Shown here piece after piece: positions 5,702 to 5,853 of a DNA stretch of 5,853 nucleotides. Origin of the DNA: CAZKRU01 sp964555235 (GTDB taxonomy: Bacteria; Verrucomicrobiota; Verrucomicrobiia; Methylacidiphilales; CAMAQI01); NCBI GenBank assembly GCA_964555235.1, contig CAZKRU010000129.1:1-5853 (forward strand), written 5' to 3'. The notes beneath the pieces were generated by a model. It saw only the letters and a program-made list of their open reading frames with translations, did no database searches and was not told the origin of the DNA. The first letter of the stretch is position 1. Each line of letters starts with the position of its first letter. Position numbers and translations under genes: made by a program.

Positions 5702-5853
5702 CACGAAGCTCACAAAGGAAATCCGGTTTTATTTTTGGAAACCAAGAACGAGTCACTTAAAGGATCGAACCAAAAGAATTCCCCCTTTGTGGGTTGTGCC
5801 CCCCTTCGCCCCCGCACCAAACCAGTCACGCCTCCGGCTGGAGAGTTATTCCT

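Larger units (their letters stand above)
5197..5853. other. Repeat-rich intergenic mosaic upstream of cimA
   Basis: About 650 bp with no recognisable protein. It contains three REP-like GC-rich palindromes, a large inverted repeat enclosing the middle one, an 11-bp inverted repeat with alternative pairings, and a 16-bp direct repeat. A perfect 10-bp palindrome, AAACTAGTTT, lies at 5375-5384. The short frames that cross it run through the palindromes and do not look like proteins. A minus-strand frame stays open from the right edge to a TGA at 5710-5712 (47 codons, ending EFFWFDPLSDSFLVSKNKTG then FPL). It could be the end of a gene outside the window, but I do not recognise it. Confidence 0.65.

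Noticed and set aside
5510..5713. 67-residue minus-strand open frame
   Set aside because: It is translated through REP-like copy 3 and the 11-bp inverted repeat, and no domain or ribosome binding site is seen.
5762..5771. tRNA T-arm-like GGTTCGATCC on the minus strand
   Set aside because: The flanking bases do not form a T-stem and no cloverleaf can be assembled around it.

Overview
The window looks like a piece of a Gram-negative-type bacterial chromosome of mixed composition. Four genes lie head to tail on the minus strand (about 5200 down to 150), followed on the right by about 650 bp of non-coding DNA packed with palindromic repeats. I cannot fix the phylum. The signal-peptide and multi-membrane architecture, CimA-type isoleucine biosynthesis and GC-rich REP-like hairpins would suit an environmental or candidate-phylum lineage, but that is inference only.

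In transcription order, right to left, the layout is as follows. (1) At 5197-5853 is an intergenic mosaic holding three same-orientation copies of a GC-rich imperfect palindrome, a nested long inverted repeat, a second 11-bp inverted repeat and a 16-bp direct repeat. It also carries a plausible sigma70-type promoter abutting the first gene. (2) At 3625-5196 is cimA, (R)-citramalate synthase, the entry enzyme of threonine-independent isoleucine synthesis. (3) At 2358-3620, only 4 bp after the cimA stop, is larC, the nickel-inserting enzyme of nickel-pincer nucleotide cofactor synthesis. It is a single uninterrupted reading frame with a 19-histidine tract. (4) At 1857-2327 is a small protein with two AP2/ERF-like modules, probably DNA-binding. 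(5) At 153-1817 is a membrane-anchored DUF2330-type protein with two transmembrane helices inserted inside the domain and an unusual C-terminal extension.

cimA and larC are almost certainly cotranscribed and translationally coupled, although no direct metabolic link between them is obvious. The last two genes are visibly AT-richer (sampled 60-base lines give 22/60 and 25/60 G+C, against 33/60 and 35/60 in cimA and larC). They may be an accessory pair appended behind a housekeeping operon, with a candidate extended -10 promoter in the 30-bp gap. The left 152 bp contain only weak hairpins.

The observations most worth following are the REP-like repeat mosaic, the possible leaderless start of cimA, the strong Shine-Dalgarno placed 7 nt before an in-frame AUU upstream of the DUF2330 gene, the split DUF2330 domain with a pilin-like tail, and the cimA-larC coupling. 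I saw no clear new defence or mobile system.
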